DNA of 64,000 bases from Nitzschia sp. pyKryTriq1 (GCA_956465555.1 OY101117.1:868001-932000), one strand, 5' to 3'; positions 20,300-30,917 are shown, numbered from the stretch's first letter. Numbers and translations are program-made. Notes: generated from the letters alone by a model not told the origin.

Positions 20300-22891
20300 C
20301 TATCTAGAAGAGAAAAATGCTCCAGTGGTCGCTGCCGGCGCAGTGTAGACTTCGTCGCAAAAGATGCAATGCGTGTGGAACATTGTATCACAGTAGGTTC
20401 CTTTACTTGTCGACTGGAACTCAGAAGTTATTTTGGTGTTGAGATGAACCGCATAAGTTTGGTCAGTGATCGGGTTGAAAAACTCAAGGTCTTGAAAGCA
20501 CCCATACGCATTTCCGAAGCTGTAGGGATAGAATGCGGTGCTGCTCAAGACTTCAACCTTTTGATCGTGTGGGGTTTTCCGCTGGTGGGCTCGCCAGGTG
20601 TCGCTCATGAGGTAAGGGCCAAGGATTTCCCAGTTACTGGCATCGTAATGGTAGATGACGCGATTCATAGCCTCAGTTACTAGTTCTCGAAGAAACTGAT
20701 TGTCCTTTTCAAAAATCATGACAGCCCCATTGACCTTCGGGACAAGTGCCAGTTTCAGTGCGCGTTGGGGTGTGAGGTGATCTTGGTAGGCCAACACGTT
20801 GCGCAGTGATTTCGGGAAGGGTTTGATGGCGTGCATATCTGTATCCATGTAGACACCACCATGCGTCTCCATGACAAGCAGTCGAATCAAGTCGGTTTCA
20901 TGAGAGTACCAGAAGTCACTCTTTTTGCGAGCCTCCAAAACCTCAAAAAATTTCGTTCGGTCTTGCTCTGAAACAGTACTGCTCTTTTTCAGTAGAGTCT
21001 CAAGACTATAGGGACGAATCTCAAAATCGTAACCAGTTTCGGCGAAGCAATCTAGTCGTGTTCCTGAGACGGGTAAGGAACGGCTGTGCATGATAACTTT
21101 GGCATTTGGATGATGATAAAAGACAGCTTCAATGGCACGTTGGACTCGCCAAGTCAGCGTTTCTGGCGGAGTCGTGAAAACGAAATGAAAGAGACTGTGC
21201 ACAGTATTTGTGGTATCGGTACCAGTACCTTCCCCCAGTCGACGAAGAGGAACCAGCCCAAATAGCTCGGCGGTGTCGACGTACCATGAGGGTAGTCTCT
21301 TTTTTATGTAGTTCCAAAAGCTCGCACGATATCGATCCTGTCGATGAACGCCAGGATTGGGTGGCATTCGGTCAAGGTCAAAGGACCACGTGTCGCCATC
21401 TTCTGGTCGATAGGTATGAAACAGATTCGATATTCCCTTGGTCCGTCCCCCCTTGCCACCTGGTAAGTTCGCCTCGGACCGCTCGACGAAAATGACAGGT
21501 ACGCCATTGACACTGGCCGGAAGCGCTGAATGAATGCGGGATGTAATTACAACCTTCGCCTCATTGGAGTATCGATAATAAAGTCCCTGTGCATGTTGTA
21601 GCCTCGCCTCCCGTTCGTTTACCACGCTTTTATTGACATTCGCCATGTAAACTTGACCGCGGTTAGCAACGTCGGGAGGGAGCAGTTCTGGGTCGACATC
21701 CACCAGCATAATGAGATCACGGTTCTGCTTTGTATCTTTGTAGTTATTTCCATGAGGTCGTAGCATTTGCGTGAAGCAACTGGATTGGTAGGTCGGTAAG
21801 CCCAAGCTCTCCAGAAACGCTAGGGTGGGAGAATCGCGAGCACCAATGGGGCCGACATGAGAAGTGTAGCGGCGAAAGTAGTCGAGGTTGTTTGGTACGA
21901 CAGTCGTTTGGAATCTCCCACTCATGTGCACGGAAAACAGGGCAGCTGACATGTTTGGAGGTGGCGGAAAGAGGGACGGATACCCCCACCATGCATTGGC
22001 GAACAAATGCTGTGCGCGACTTTCTGGCAAGCCAAAGTCGCGATCGACAAAGTCGCTCAAATAGGGCAGGAATTGAAGACCAGGAAACGACTGTAACTCG
22101 TCACCGGAATTCCCCACTTTGACTACCGCAACTCGCCTATCGAAGCTCAAAGTGCCAAAGGTGGTGGAATTGAAGTCGAGTCCATCGATTCGATAGGGTG
22201 GCTGGTTTTTGGATGAGGCTGGTTCGGTGGGATCATATTCGTTCCTCGTCACAGTATCCTTCCCGCAGACAAGGGCAGAATTGGAATGCCCTAGAGGACG
22301 GATACAGAACTTTGGATCTCGTATCCGTTTCATGGCAACCAAGGACAAAAAAGCGACGCTCTGCACATGGTGGGGAAAGTCCAGCATGTGTTGGATTTTG
22401 TACCAGTACTGATCGTCGACAAATTGCTTGAATTTCCCAGCTTGTGCGCTTGATAGATGATCCGCTCGTGGTATGATTTCGGCAAGATCCAACGAACGAA
22501 AAGCTTTGTTCCTGGCCTGACAGAAATCTCGACATGTTTGATACGCACAAACCAGGATCTCGTCGTCGTTAATCGTGATGGAGGACGGGGGTTCGATGGG
22601 ATACGTCCACAGCGCGTACTTTCCAGGCGACATCCAGTCGAGTGTTGGGTCGTCGGTACCAGAAGTCGAACCGATGAGCAGCACGCGCGGATTTTTCCAG
22701 TCGTAATTGCCAGTAGGCACCTGGGCTTGAAGATTGGCGCGGCTTTGCCCTGTGACCACATTATACGTTTGCATCCCGGAAAAGTTCGCACAGGTAAGCA
22801 ATGCCACGACGCACAGACAAAACCGAAAACCATATTTTCGGAATACGCTCAAACGCACACCCTTATTGCGTGGTGTTCTCTCTATCTGCAT
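20300..22891 (-). CDS. Polysaccharide pyruvyltransferase-like / GT32-like glycosyltransferase fusion
   Basis: The frame gives 863 aa from ATG at 22891. The frame before it starts at TTG. Basic residues and then a hydrophobic helix (residues about 20-37) give a type II Golgi anchor. The N-terminal domain (about 100-520) has polysaccharide-pyruvyltransferase hallmarks: VGPIGARDSPTLAFLESLGL, then VVITSRIHSALPASVNGVPV (the conserved S-R-x-H...G-x-P-V block) at about residue 455. The C-terminal domain (about 560-840) is a DXD glycosyltransferase of the GT32/alpha-1,4-GalT-like type, with KSDFWYSHETDLIRL and GGVYMDTDMHAIKPF (DXD at about residue 680). Both domains handle sugars, so the protein probably builds and perhaps pyruvylates a secreted glycan (inference). 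Donor and acceptor are unknown. Confidence 0.8.
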   Translation of the reverse strand: MQIERTPRNKGVRLSVFRKYGFRFCLCVVALLTCANFSGMQTYNVVTGQSRANLQAQVPTGNYDWKNPRVLLIGSTSGTDDPTLDWMSPGKYALWTYPIEPPSSITINDDEILVCAYQTCRDFCQARNKAFRSLDLAEIIPRADHLSSAQAGKFKQFVDDQYWYKIQHMLDFPHHVQSVAFLSLVAMKRIRDPKFCIRPLGHSNSALVCGKDTVTRNEYDPTEPASSKNQPPYRIDGLDFNSTTFGTLSFDRRVAVVKVGNSGDELQSFPGLQFLPYLSDFVDRDFGLPESRAQHLFANAWWGYPSLFPPPPNMSAALFSVHMSGRFQTTVVPNNLDYFRRYTSHVGPIGARDSPTLAFLESLGLPTYQSSCFTQMLRPHGNNYKDTKQNRDLIMLVDVDPELLPPDVANRGQVYMANVNKSVVNEREARLQHAQGLYYRYSNEAKVVITSRIHSALPASVNGVPVIFVERSEANLPGGKGGRTKGISNLFHTYRPEDGDTWSFDLDRMPPNPGVHRQDRYRASFWNYIKKRLPSWYVDTAELFGLVPLRRLGEGTGTDTTNTVHSLFHFVFTTPPETLTWRVQRAIEAVFYHHPNAKVIMHSRSLPVSGTRLDCFAETGYDFEIRPYSLETLLKKSSTVSEQDRTKFFEVLEARKKSDFWYSHETDLIRLLVMETHGGVYMDTDMHAIKPFPKSLRNVLAYQDHLTPQRALKLALVPKVNGAVMIFEKDNQFLRELVTEAMNRVIYHYDASNWEILGPYLMSDTWRAHQRKTPHDQKVEVLSSTAFYPYSFGNAYGCFQDLEFFNPITDQTYAVHLNTKITSEFQSTSKGTYCDTMFHTHCIFCDEVYTAPAATTGAFFSSR

Positions 22892-23553
22892 GATGATGAA
22901 GTGGTTGCGACAGCAGCTATTTGATGTGCTTTTTATGATATACTCGGGAGCCGAACGGATAGCCAAGCAAAAGAGGACCGCGATGTTGCTAATAATATTA
23001 ATTTGTCGTGTTTTACAACTACGGTACCGGTAGAGATGAGGAAGGAGGAAGGCAGATCATCGTTGTACATCGTCTCGTTGTCCGTCATTTTTTCATTGGC
23101 GGTCCTAAAAAAATCTGGCGTGCGTGTGAGCAGACGCGCACATGCACGCGCAGCCATTTTCAACATTCGTGATTGCTTCTGTATTCAGTCACGGACGGTG
23201 TATTACGGTATTATTTACCGCATACCTGGTACAGTTCTGCTTTTAGATGGCGCTGAGCGAAAAGGCGAAACACGAAATTCAAGCTCTGGCTCGTCGCTCT
23301 ATTCGAAAATTTTGAAATAATCGGTTTGGTGTTTTTTGTTTGTTGGATTTCCAGAAGCTTTATATGGCGTGTATGTACCCGCAAGAAAAAGTAACTCGGT
23401 CTCCACTAGAAGTAACACTTTGTATTACTACGGATGTATTGAACAAAAATGAATTGGAAAAGTTGAAAATGTATTGTAATAGTATGTGCAGTATTTTTCA
23501 AACAAAAATCCTGGCGCTCAGGGGGAGCGCTGAAACTGAAACATAGTATGTTG
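22892..23553. other. Intergenic, nothing recognised
   Basis: It holds the upstream region of the glycosyltransferase fusion and the 3' flank of RGLE-box copy 4. A small ACGGTACCGG word lies at about 23021-23032. No gene is supported. Confidence 0.4.
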
Positions 23554-24243
23554 TCATAGCGTGGCACTGAGTTCGTCCTGAAGAGCGAGTGCTCTAGCAA
23601 TAGCCACACACGACGCAGAAGCCTTGTTATATAGTTCCGCAATGTAATTAGCGTCACAACCCCCTTCTTCGTGTTGAAGGTCCATTTCTTTGAGAAGGGC
23701 CCATCGAACCGCCGCTTTGCGTTGCTGTCTTCGTTTTGCCTCATTAGATCCTGTGTACATTTCGAGGCCTCGTAGACAATGAACAGGCGAGTCCTCATTC
23801 TCCGGTGACGATGAAATGTGTCCATCCTTTGCCAATTGAGCGATAAAGAGAGCATCCTGTCGAAATCTCTTGGATTCCTCGTGGGAAAACCAACAGGCTA
23901 GCATCTCTTCATCAGAATAGTCGCTTACGTGGAGTGTCTTCCGGATTTTGACGCGGCCATTGAAATCAACTCGCTTATTGCACGATTGGCTTGTATTAGT
24001 AAGGCTTCTGTCACCTGCAAATGATGATTTCTTGGTGTTGGTGTTGGTCCTGCTGCTGGTGGTAACAGGAAGGTGGATGGGCAGAGATGATCGACACTGT
24101 TGCTGTAGTACTCTTAGTGGTGCGGCCGTCCTGCTGGGCGAGATCGGCGAATGCTGTTTCGATGTGGCACAACAAGGGCTGAATGAGTGGTCGCTACCCG
24201 AGGAAGTGCGCATGATGTCAAAGTTCTTGGAAAGAGGAGCCAT
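23554..24243 (-). CDS. RGLE-box family protein (copy 4)
   Basis: The frame gives 229 aa from ATG at 24243. The frame upstream starts at TTG. The N-terminus is Ser-rich and basic. The core reads VKIRKTLHVSDYSDEEMLACW, then an acidic and Ser spacer, then HCLRGLEMYTGSNEAKRR, AVRWALLKEMDLQHEEGG and NYIAELYNKASASC ending ARALALQDE. It keeps every landmark of copies 2 and 3. No introns, signal peptide or membrane segment are seen. Function is unknown. Confidence 0.65.
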   Translation of the reverse strand: MAPLSKNFDIMRTSSGSDHSFSPCCATSKQHSPISPSRTAAPLRVLQQQCRSSLPIHLPVTTSSRTNTNTKKSSFAGDRSLTNTSQSCNKRVDFNGRVKIRKTLHVSDYSDEEMLACWFSHEESKRFRQDALFIAQLAKDGHISSSPENEDSPVHCLRGLEMYTGSNEAKRRQQRKAAVRWALLKEMDLQHEEGGCDANYIAELYNKASASCVAIARALALQDELSATL

Positions 24244-25845
24244 GGCGTCGATCGAATGTTGTGCAGGAGTACAATTTGTGAGCAAAAACGATGATCAGAA
24301 GAATGCTGGTTGGAAAATTATTTTTTGCGCTCCGCTGGAAGGCATGAACACTTCATTTCGGAGAAATGAGCTTTAATTATATCTTATTGGCGTTCGTGAA
24401 GAAGATGAAGAAAGCTGTTTTGTTCTTCGTGGTTGAATGATAAATTTCTCCGTTGGACCTTTTTCGATTAGCGCCAACAGCTTTCAGTACTGCCGAATTC
24501 CCGAAAATGCCGATTTCTAATAGCCCCCCACGAATGCCTAAATATGCCAATGTTTCTCTGATATGCCTGCCACGTGTTACCAAATTTGCAAAATCGTTTT
24601 TACAATCCCTTCTTGGTAATAGTAGTAGTAGCTGGACCAGACGCCACATCAGTCTTGAGACAATTACACAGTAAAAATCATTTCTCGACGAGAAGAGAGA
24701 ATGGAGGCGAAGAGGAGCTCTACACTCCACACTTGATTCAGCGGAATTGTGCTCCCTTGAGGTGCTACTGGTAGCTTTAGTAGAGGCAAGTTGTTGTTAT
24801 TTGGCAACGAAACTGAGGTGGCAAAGAAAATGAGACAAATCGGTTCTTTGCAAAATACAAGTACTGTACCTTGCTTTCGCATTGCAGACAGTAGATCTCT
24901 CTAATAGAAGAGAGAATTGGTAGGGCCTCTACAAGTAGAGTAGATAGGAGTGAATCCCAATTACTCTCTGGGGGAGTCCGACCTGTAGGTTAGCAAAGAA
25001 TCTGAGTTGGCAGAAAGAATCTCGGACAAATTGGTCATCACAGTTTGTCTCACGAGTACAGTCTCTCTCTCCCTCTCTCTCTAATAGAGAAGAGTAGAAG
25101 AGAGTATCCGTAGCTACTACTAGTAGTACTGTAGAGCCACCATTCATCATTCTGAAGATTGAATTGAAGAACTGCATTTGCGGCCGCCCTCTGCCTGAGC
25201 GGCTGCGGGAAAGACGGATCTACTTCTTCGGATTCGCCTCCTCTCTCGAACAAAGTTTTAGTTTTGTCATAGGTTTCGTCATCACCTTCTTGGCAAGGCA
25301 TCTCGCTGATATCATATTAACGTAGTTATTCGTACGAGTGTTATGCTGTTCGAAATCCGCGGAGCTCGACTAGTAAATGCTTGACACATTCCGAAACCTT
25401 CTCCCTTTGATAGTAATCTGAGTAGCATATCATATAATTCAGGTCAGTAAATGGTCGACGAAGACTCGTCCTCTTGGAGTAATCATGCGAAGCTTTTGGG
25501 TTGGCAAATAATCTGAGTTGGCAGAAGGAGCATGCAAAAAATTGGTAATCATTTGAGTCGGTCTGCGAGTTGTCATTGCACTCTTCAATCAACTTGCCAC
25601 TTTTCTTCGCAAAGGAGATCAGAACATTTCCGCCTCATTGTTGGCATAAATGATGATTCGCAGATTCGACGATTCTTCTCCGGCTAAACTAAAATACAGA
25701 ATTGAAGAAAAGCTTTCACGATCAGGGAAAAGCGGGGCTTGACATGTAGCTACCTGGTGCATCAATAGGGTTTTCATCCCTCTCTTTTGAGTAATCGGGA
25801 TATCCGCAGTATTTCGAATGAATTCCTCTTGGAGTCGTGAGAAAA
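24244..25845. other. Intergenic, 1.6 kb, short degenerate repeats
   Basis: No gene is recognised. Three related segments of about 45 nt lie at roughly 24800-24845, 24990-25045 and 25497-25550, each with an ...AATCTGAGTTGGCAGAA... type core followed by ...AAATTGGT. On the minus strand the last two translate as SFCQLRFFANLQ and SFCQLRLFANPK, reminiscent of leucine-rich repeats. A CT-rich microsatellite lies at about 25060-25085. Confidence 0.4.
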
Positions 25846-26796
25846 TCATGCCAAGTCATTTATCAGTTCTGCCACTTTCCTGACGAATCTCTTTCCATCT
25901 TGGGGGCTTTCTGATAGGTTGTGGTTGCCCGAATCTAGATAAAGCCGCTCAGCAACGGGCTCACCCATGTCACCGCAGTCAGTGTTCATAGCTTTCACCA
26001 GCCGATCCGTTAGAGACACTTTGTCAATATGCGATGGGACGTACTCGTCTTCCCCCGAAGAGGCTACCAGTACTTTCAGTTTATGTCTGTTGCTACCGAC
26101 GTGCCTGAGTCTTTCTGCTAGCTCCTCGTCAGTGAAATCGCTTGAAAAGAAATCGTCTGCTCCACCTTTCTCGTTGAGATCAACAAACCGTTGGGCTGTT
26201 ATGGGGGCCCAAAAGGCCGATCGAGGCATCATTTCTCGTCCATTTCCTTCGTTCACGAGTTTTTTGGCAGCATTGAGATTGGTCGAATGGCCATCAATGA
26301 GTTCAGCGCCTTCGCGGTCGCTGACGGGGGCTTGCAGGGCCACCACCCGAAGTCTGTCGCAGAGATCGGGAGCAGCATGACCGAGAAAGTAGACGGCATC
26401 CTGACACCCAGTGGAATGTCCTACCAGGCAGAATTCTTCTGCGTTCCGATAATCAATCAAATACCGCATCAGCTCTTGCAACTCATCACAATCCCGTTGA
26501 AGTGACCCATGCCCGAACCCAGTGTAGGAACTCGAAATTACCGGCTGCACCAGGGACCAAGAGGCGCCGTGACACGCATCGGCTAATTCTTGAGTATAGG
26601 GTACCGGCAAGAGTCCATCGCTCAACCCACCCACCAGAATACATTTCTTGGTCGAAAGGGACGTTGCACCCTCGCTTGCGGCGGACGGAATGGGGGATGA
26701 TGATTCGAATGCAGCGCGCCCCACGGCGTAGAGAAACAACTGCCCCGAAAGAATTCCATAATTGGAAAATGGTACTGGCAGCTTGGGAACGGTCAT
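25846..26796 (-). CDS. DUF1749 (UPF0613-type) alpha/beta hydrolase
   Basis: The frame gives 316 aa from ATG at 26796. The longer frame starts at TTG. The alpha/beta-hydrolase core shows KKCILVGGLSDGLLPVPY (oxyanion strand), SYTGFGHGSLQRDCDEL, the nucleophile elbow LVGHSTGCQDAVYFL and a late SGNHNLSE with the probable catalytic His. The L-V-G-G-L-x-D-G-L start and GHSTGCQD elbow are typical of DUF1749 proteins of fungi, plants and algae, some linked to siderophore or ester hydrolysis. The enzyme's substrate is unknown. It is probably cytosolic. Confidence 0.85.
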   Translation of the reverse strand: MTVPKLPVPFSNYGILSGQLFLYAVGRAAFESSSPIPSAASEGATSLSTKKCILVGGLSDGLLPVPYTQELADACHGASWSLVQPVISSSYTGFGHGSLQRDCDELQELMRYLIDYRNAEEFCLVGHSTGCQDAVYFLGHAAPDLCDRLRVVALQAPVSDREGAELIDGHSTNLNAAKKLVNEGNGREMMPRSAFWAPITAQRFVDLNEKGGADDFFSSDFTDEELAERLRHVGSNRHKLKVLVASSGEDEYVPSHIDKVSLTDRLVKAMNTDCGDMGEPVAERLYLDSGNHNLSESPQDGKRFVRKVAELINDLA

Positions 26797-27256
26797 ATTG
26801 CGGCTGATTTTGTACTGTCCTTGTTGGGAGTATTGCGGATCTGGGTATACGCTACGAGATGTGATAATAATTGTAGATGCCGGAAAATGAATGATGATCC
26901 GTGCTGGGTTGGATGGAGTACTGGTATCGAGTGTGTGGACGATGATCAATGCATACGGTACAGTATGTGCCAGGTTCGTACCAGGCAGGTACTTGTACCG
27001 TAAAATCGAAAGGCGTCGAGAAAAGATCCCTCGCCCATCTCAGAGCCGCGCAGAAAATATGGATCCTGTTTGTACGTCGTACGGCCCCAAGTGTTGACCT
27101 CTCTTGGATCAATCAAAAACTATGTTCATGATTTGTCGTACAGTATGTTGTGTTCCAAATCCAACATACAGGTACGAGAAGTAGACTCAACCATAGTACC
27201 GGTGCATAGACAGACAGTATTTCCTTTTGTTCATCCCCATCTATGTCTATGAAATT
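26797..27256. other. Intergenic
   Basis: This contains scattered GTAC words (about 26955-27000 and 27170-27205) upstream of the DUF1749 gene. No gene is seen. Confidence 0.4.
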
Positions 27257-28978
27257 CTATACAAGATCTTCATCATGATGTCCCCCTTGTCGATCCTCGT
27301 CGGAAAGCAGTGGCTCTGTTTCCGCTCTGCCGGACTCACCACGTGCCCTTCGTGATGTTTCAGGATATAGAACGTAGTGCTGGGTCATGAAGATTAGATC
27401 AAACAAAACCGAGACAAAGCCAAGTCCAAGCTTGGCCAGGTTGCCCGTAATGCCCGAGAAGTCTCCCATGTCGGCGCAATCCAGAACCAGCTGTAAATCG
27501 CTGAGAATACCACCAGTAAAATCCAACAAAATATTCCAGATGGACCAACCAGCTGTCGATTTGCGTTGGAAATTCAAAACCACTTGTGGCATGTATTTGA
27601 TTAGACTGATTCCAATTTTCACAAAGCTTAGAACGTAGAGATAGTCCAACCAAGAGAATAAATTGTAAATCACCAGAACTGGGTAGACAGCACACAACAT
27701 CAAGACCAATACAATGACTGCCACGATAATCTTCGATGGTCGTTTAGAGCCGCGATAGTAAGCAATCTGCGCCAGGGTGATGGAGGACAACAGCAGAGCA
27801 TGAATGGCAAATGCAACATCGTTGCTCTGGACTGTAACTTCTGCGCCATACTTCTTTCGATAGAGATCTCGAATGACCGGGCTCCAAAAAAGGCTCGCGT
27901 TGTAGGCTGTGTAGCACCCGAATCCAACGACGTTCAAAGCACAGAAATCGGCACTCAAGCCATAAGTCGACTTTCGCTTGTAGTTTGAGATGACTTGAGG
28001 ATAAAAGCTGACACTCCAACACAGAAAGTAAATGTACCCAATCATTGCCGAAATATACTGGTACCATTCGGTGGGTAATGATGGGTTCTTGTGCGACGCA
28101 ACGCCAATGAGCGAGCCGACAAGAAACAAAGTGAACAGACCTGCAAGAACAGACTTGACCGACCCAGACTCGTCTAGGATGGGAGAAGCAAACAGCAATA
28201 AAAATTCTCGCCAGGAACTTCCTCCGCTGGTTGAGATGTCGCTTCCCTCAGGTGGTTCAGGAGGAGCCGAAGCTGGAGTGGGGCCTCTTCTGGCGGGTGT
28301 GGCTGGTTCAGGATCTGGCGGGCTCCAATTGCGTGCAAGATCCTCAATATCTTCTTCCAAGCTTACTGCAGGATCTGCCACATGTTCTGCCGTAGGAGTC
28401 TCGTCATGATTTTCTGCCGAATCATCAATTGGGTTTTCTGCTGGTACCAGTACTTTACCCTGGCTTGCCGAGGCTTCACGACGCGGCTTTGTTGGGCTTT
28501 CATTTGCATCGCCTTTTTTCTGATGTGCTGGTGAATTATTCTGTTTCTCGTGTTCTTTTTCGGCTTCGATACTTCTTGCGGAAGAATCTTCGGATCTTTC
28601 CGTGGCCATAGTCGCGATGGACGGAGTCGAAGGCATGAGTGGTTGCTGTTGCCGCTGTCGTCTGGTGGCAGGCGCCAGTTCTCGTGCACTGGCTACAGAA
28701 TCGTCATTGTATCTTATCGGGCTGTCTGGGGCAACGTTTTCTTCGGCAACGACTTCGTCATTCGTCGTCTTGGGATTGTACGAGAAAGGAACATTACCGG
28801 AAAGACACAAGGCACAACGTCGATTCTTCTTTTCCCAATGCCTCTTGGGAAACGCAGACCTGGGCTTGTAATCATGACACGTGCTACAAATCCTCAGTGA
28901 GCTCTTTTTGCGGGGAGTGTTCTCCCTGCTCCCGGTACTTGACTGGAGGGATGATACTGATGCGTCCGTTTCAACCAT
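27257..28978 (-). CDS. Cystinosin-like PQ-loop transporter with N-terminal zinc-knuckle domain
   Basis: This intronless frame gives 573 aa from ATG at 28978. Residues about 30-56 hold CSTCHDYKPRSAFPKRHW...CALC, a four-Cys motif common in diatom proteins and likely zinc-binding. A long acidic, Pro/Ser/Gln-rich linker (about 60-250) follows. Seven helices follow with two PQ-loops: FYPQVISNYKRKSTYGLSAD and YMPQVVLNFQRKSTAGWSIW, then NILLDFTGGILSDLQL. This matches cystinosin, the proton-coupled cystine exporter of lysosomes. The tail has ETEPLL, an acidic dileucine motif that fits sorting to vacuole or lysosome. The Cys-rich head is not part of normal cystinosins. The whole gene is one uninterrupted frame, so it is not a mis-joined model. 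Confidence 0.85.
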   Translation of the reverse strand: MVETDASVSSLQSSTGSRENTPRKKSSLRICSTCHDYKPRSAFPKRHWEKKNRRCALCLSGNVPFSYNPKTTNDEVVAEENVAPDSPIRYNDDSVASARELAPATRRQRQQQPLMPSTPSIATMATERSEDSSARSIEAEKEHEKQNNSPAHQKKGDANESPTKPRREASASQGKVLVPAENPIDDSAENHDETPTAEHVADPAVSLEEDIEDLARNWSPPDPEPATPARRGPTPASAPPEPPEGSDISTSGGSSWREFLLLFASPILDESGSVKSVLAGLFTLFLVGSLIGVASHKNPSLPTEWYQYISAMIGYIYFLCWSVSFYPQVISNYKRKSTYGLSADFCALNVVGFGCYTAYNASLFWSPVIRDLYRKKYGAEVTVQSNDVAFAIHALLLSSITLAQIAYYRGSKRPSKIIVAVIVLVLMLCAVYPVLVIYNLFSWLDYLYVLSFVKIGISLIKYMPQVVLNFQRKSTAGWSIWNILLDFTGGILSDLQLVLDCADMGDFSGITGNLAKLGLGFVSVLFDLIFMTQHYVLYPETSRRARGESGRAETEPLLSDEDRQGGHHDEDLV

Positions 28979-30081
28979 GGTGCTCTAGATCTAGAGTTCT
29001 CGCACAGTATGATTCCCAGTGTTGCTTTGTCGTCTCTTGGGGATACAGTAATCAGGAATAATCGATGGGAACAAAGTAAGTACCAGGTACGGTAGTAAGT
29101 GAGAGACCAGCGAAGTCAGGTACCAGGGTAGTCTTCTCGCTTCTCATCTCTCCCTTTTCGTTCGTTGTTGTTCGCCAAAAGGAAAAATCGGAAAGCCCGC
29201 GCGGACCCGTCCGCGCGCCGGCCGATCATTTCGAGTTCGATGTTCGAACACAACAACATCACGAATAAATGTCACGTCTGTCTGCTGTACGAGTGAGAAG
29301 CGCTGGCACCAGATTTTCACAAGTTCAAGTTCATCCACCTTCTCCGGCCTCGTTTGTTCAGCACAGTACCAGTACCAAGCAGGTACAAGTATCAGGTACT
29401 GTATTGTGCTGCACAGTACTGGACAAGTACTGTGGATGTACCACCACGTACCAGTCTACCAGCAGTACCGATCAGTCCCACTTTTTTCAGAGAACAAGAT
29501 ATTTATTAAATGACGAACATTTATGCTCTTGAGAAAGCATTTTTGAAACATTTAACGTATGTGCGAAGTAGTAGTAGTCAATAAGGCTGAAGTTGTAGCT
29601 GGTACAGGTAGCTACTAGCGTAAGTAGTAGCGCTTCAGCGGCTAGAGCCCAGTCAAGCACAGACAACATTTACACGCACTTCGTATTCATTCTACGGTAC
29701 TGGTACTGGTACTGTACCGGTACCGGTACACAAGTTTAGTACAGTATTAGAAGACCAGACAAAAAGTGCCTCTTTTATGGCCTTCGGGTTGCATCCAGTG
29801 GAGGTTTAGTATGTAGGTTCTCGAGTTCGCCTTTGCTCTCCTGGACCATGCATACACCGACCGTACCTGGTACCGGTACGGTAAGTCCATCCCGGTTCCG
29901 CGTTCCGCGGGCCGTTCGGTGGTTCGTTGTTCGCTGTTGCCATTATTTCATTGTCATCTCCCATCTCCGTCCCCGCCTGATTACTATCATTATTCGGCGG
30001 TCGCCAACAAACTAGCAAGAACACTTATTCTGCAGTTGATTACATAGTTCTTAGACTAGTACCCCACCTCCCTTCAACAAG
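28979..30081. other. Intergenic, repeat-word rich
   Basis: It contains GTAC-word tracts (29075-29125, 29365-29470, 29693-29742, 29865-29885) and a GC-rich 8-bp inverted repeat (29199-29206 with 29209-29216). No conserved frame was found. Confidence 0.5.
29693..29742. repeat. Near-pure GTAC/CCGG-word tract
   Basis: Consecutive GGTACT, GGTACTGTACC and GGTACCGGTACCGG words give an almost fully self-complementary 45-50 bp stretch. Confidence 0.6.
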
Positions 30082-30738
30082 ATGGCATCTCGCTCAAGGC
30101 AGCATGACCTCTTTGATATTTCGAATGATTCACTGGATTTTGACGATAGTAACCATTCCACGATGCGTGTCGATTCGGGGAGTTTCAACAAGAATACCTC
30201 TCCCAACAAATGCTCACCGTCCCATCAACGTCTACCAGGACCAAAAGTCGTGGCCCTGCACCAACAACAACATATTCAGCCCCAGTATCTTCGCTTCTCC
30301 AAGGTCCTCCAAATTCGTGAAGTCCTACATCGCAATGATATGTCTCCCTCTGAACTCAATGAACAATGGGAAATTGATCCAGAGATCAGTCCTAGTATTT
30401 TTGACGTACATCCAGAGGCAATGCCAAGCTCTGAAGAGAGCACGGAGAAGAAAAGAAAAAGGCGACGAGCATACATGATTCGAAGGAAAGTCCTCTCCGA
30501 GTTTTCAAATTGTAGGCGTAAAGGGAACGATTCATTTTCCGCTGCACGAAACTACACAAAATACTCAGCACAAGCAGTCCAAGAGGCTCACGTGGCCGCA
30601 CTCAAGCATGCTCATGACGTTGAGGAAGAGGAAGACTTGCATGCCGTCGTTCCCGTAACAGATGCTGCCCCTTTGCAACGGAAAAGACTTTCAGAAACCC
30701 ATCCACTGGCAGCAGTCAAACGCCTGCGTCTCTATTGA
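30082..30738 (+). CDS. Divergent RGLE-box family member (copy 5)
   Basis: The frame gives 218 aa from ATG at 30082. The first half matches the family: LRFSKVLQIREVLHRNDMS, then a W within ELNEQWEID, which is almost identical to the same stretch in copy 3 (VNVKQVLHKNDMS). After an acidic/Lys linker the RGLE box itself is missing, and NCRRKGNDSFSAARN stands at the expected place. A helical AVQEAHVAALKHAHDVEEEED segment then replaces AVLxEQxxQ. The C-terminus is basic. It is either a diverged functional member or one losing the box. It is the only member here on the + strand. Confidence 0.55.
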   Translation: MASRSRQHDLFDISNDSLDFDDSNHSTMRVDSGSFNKNTSPNKCSPSHQRLPGPKVVALHQQQHIQPQYLRFSKVLQIREVLHRNDMSPSELNEQWEIDPEISPSIFDVHPEAMPSSEESTEKKRKRRRAYMIRRKVLSEFSNCRRKGNDSFSAARNYTKYSAQAVQEAHVAALKHAHDVEEEEDLHAVVPVTDAAPLQRKRLSETHPLAAVKRLRLY

Positions 30739-30917
30739 TGACATTCAACAATATTCGCAGCTGCCTGAGAGGAGTACTTGGTACATACGTGAATTGCACT
30801 AATGATCTAACTAACAAGGTTTGAATACTATGAGCTAGTAGATGGACATCTTATCTAGGAGGCACAATCATTTAGTCCGCACGTACCTCTACGTGTAAGA
30901 GGATGGGCACTGTCTCG

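Noticed and set aside
29269-29532. 87-codon plus-strand frame
   Set aside because: It runs through GTAC words and shows no domain. Low-complexity translation only.
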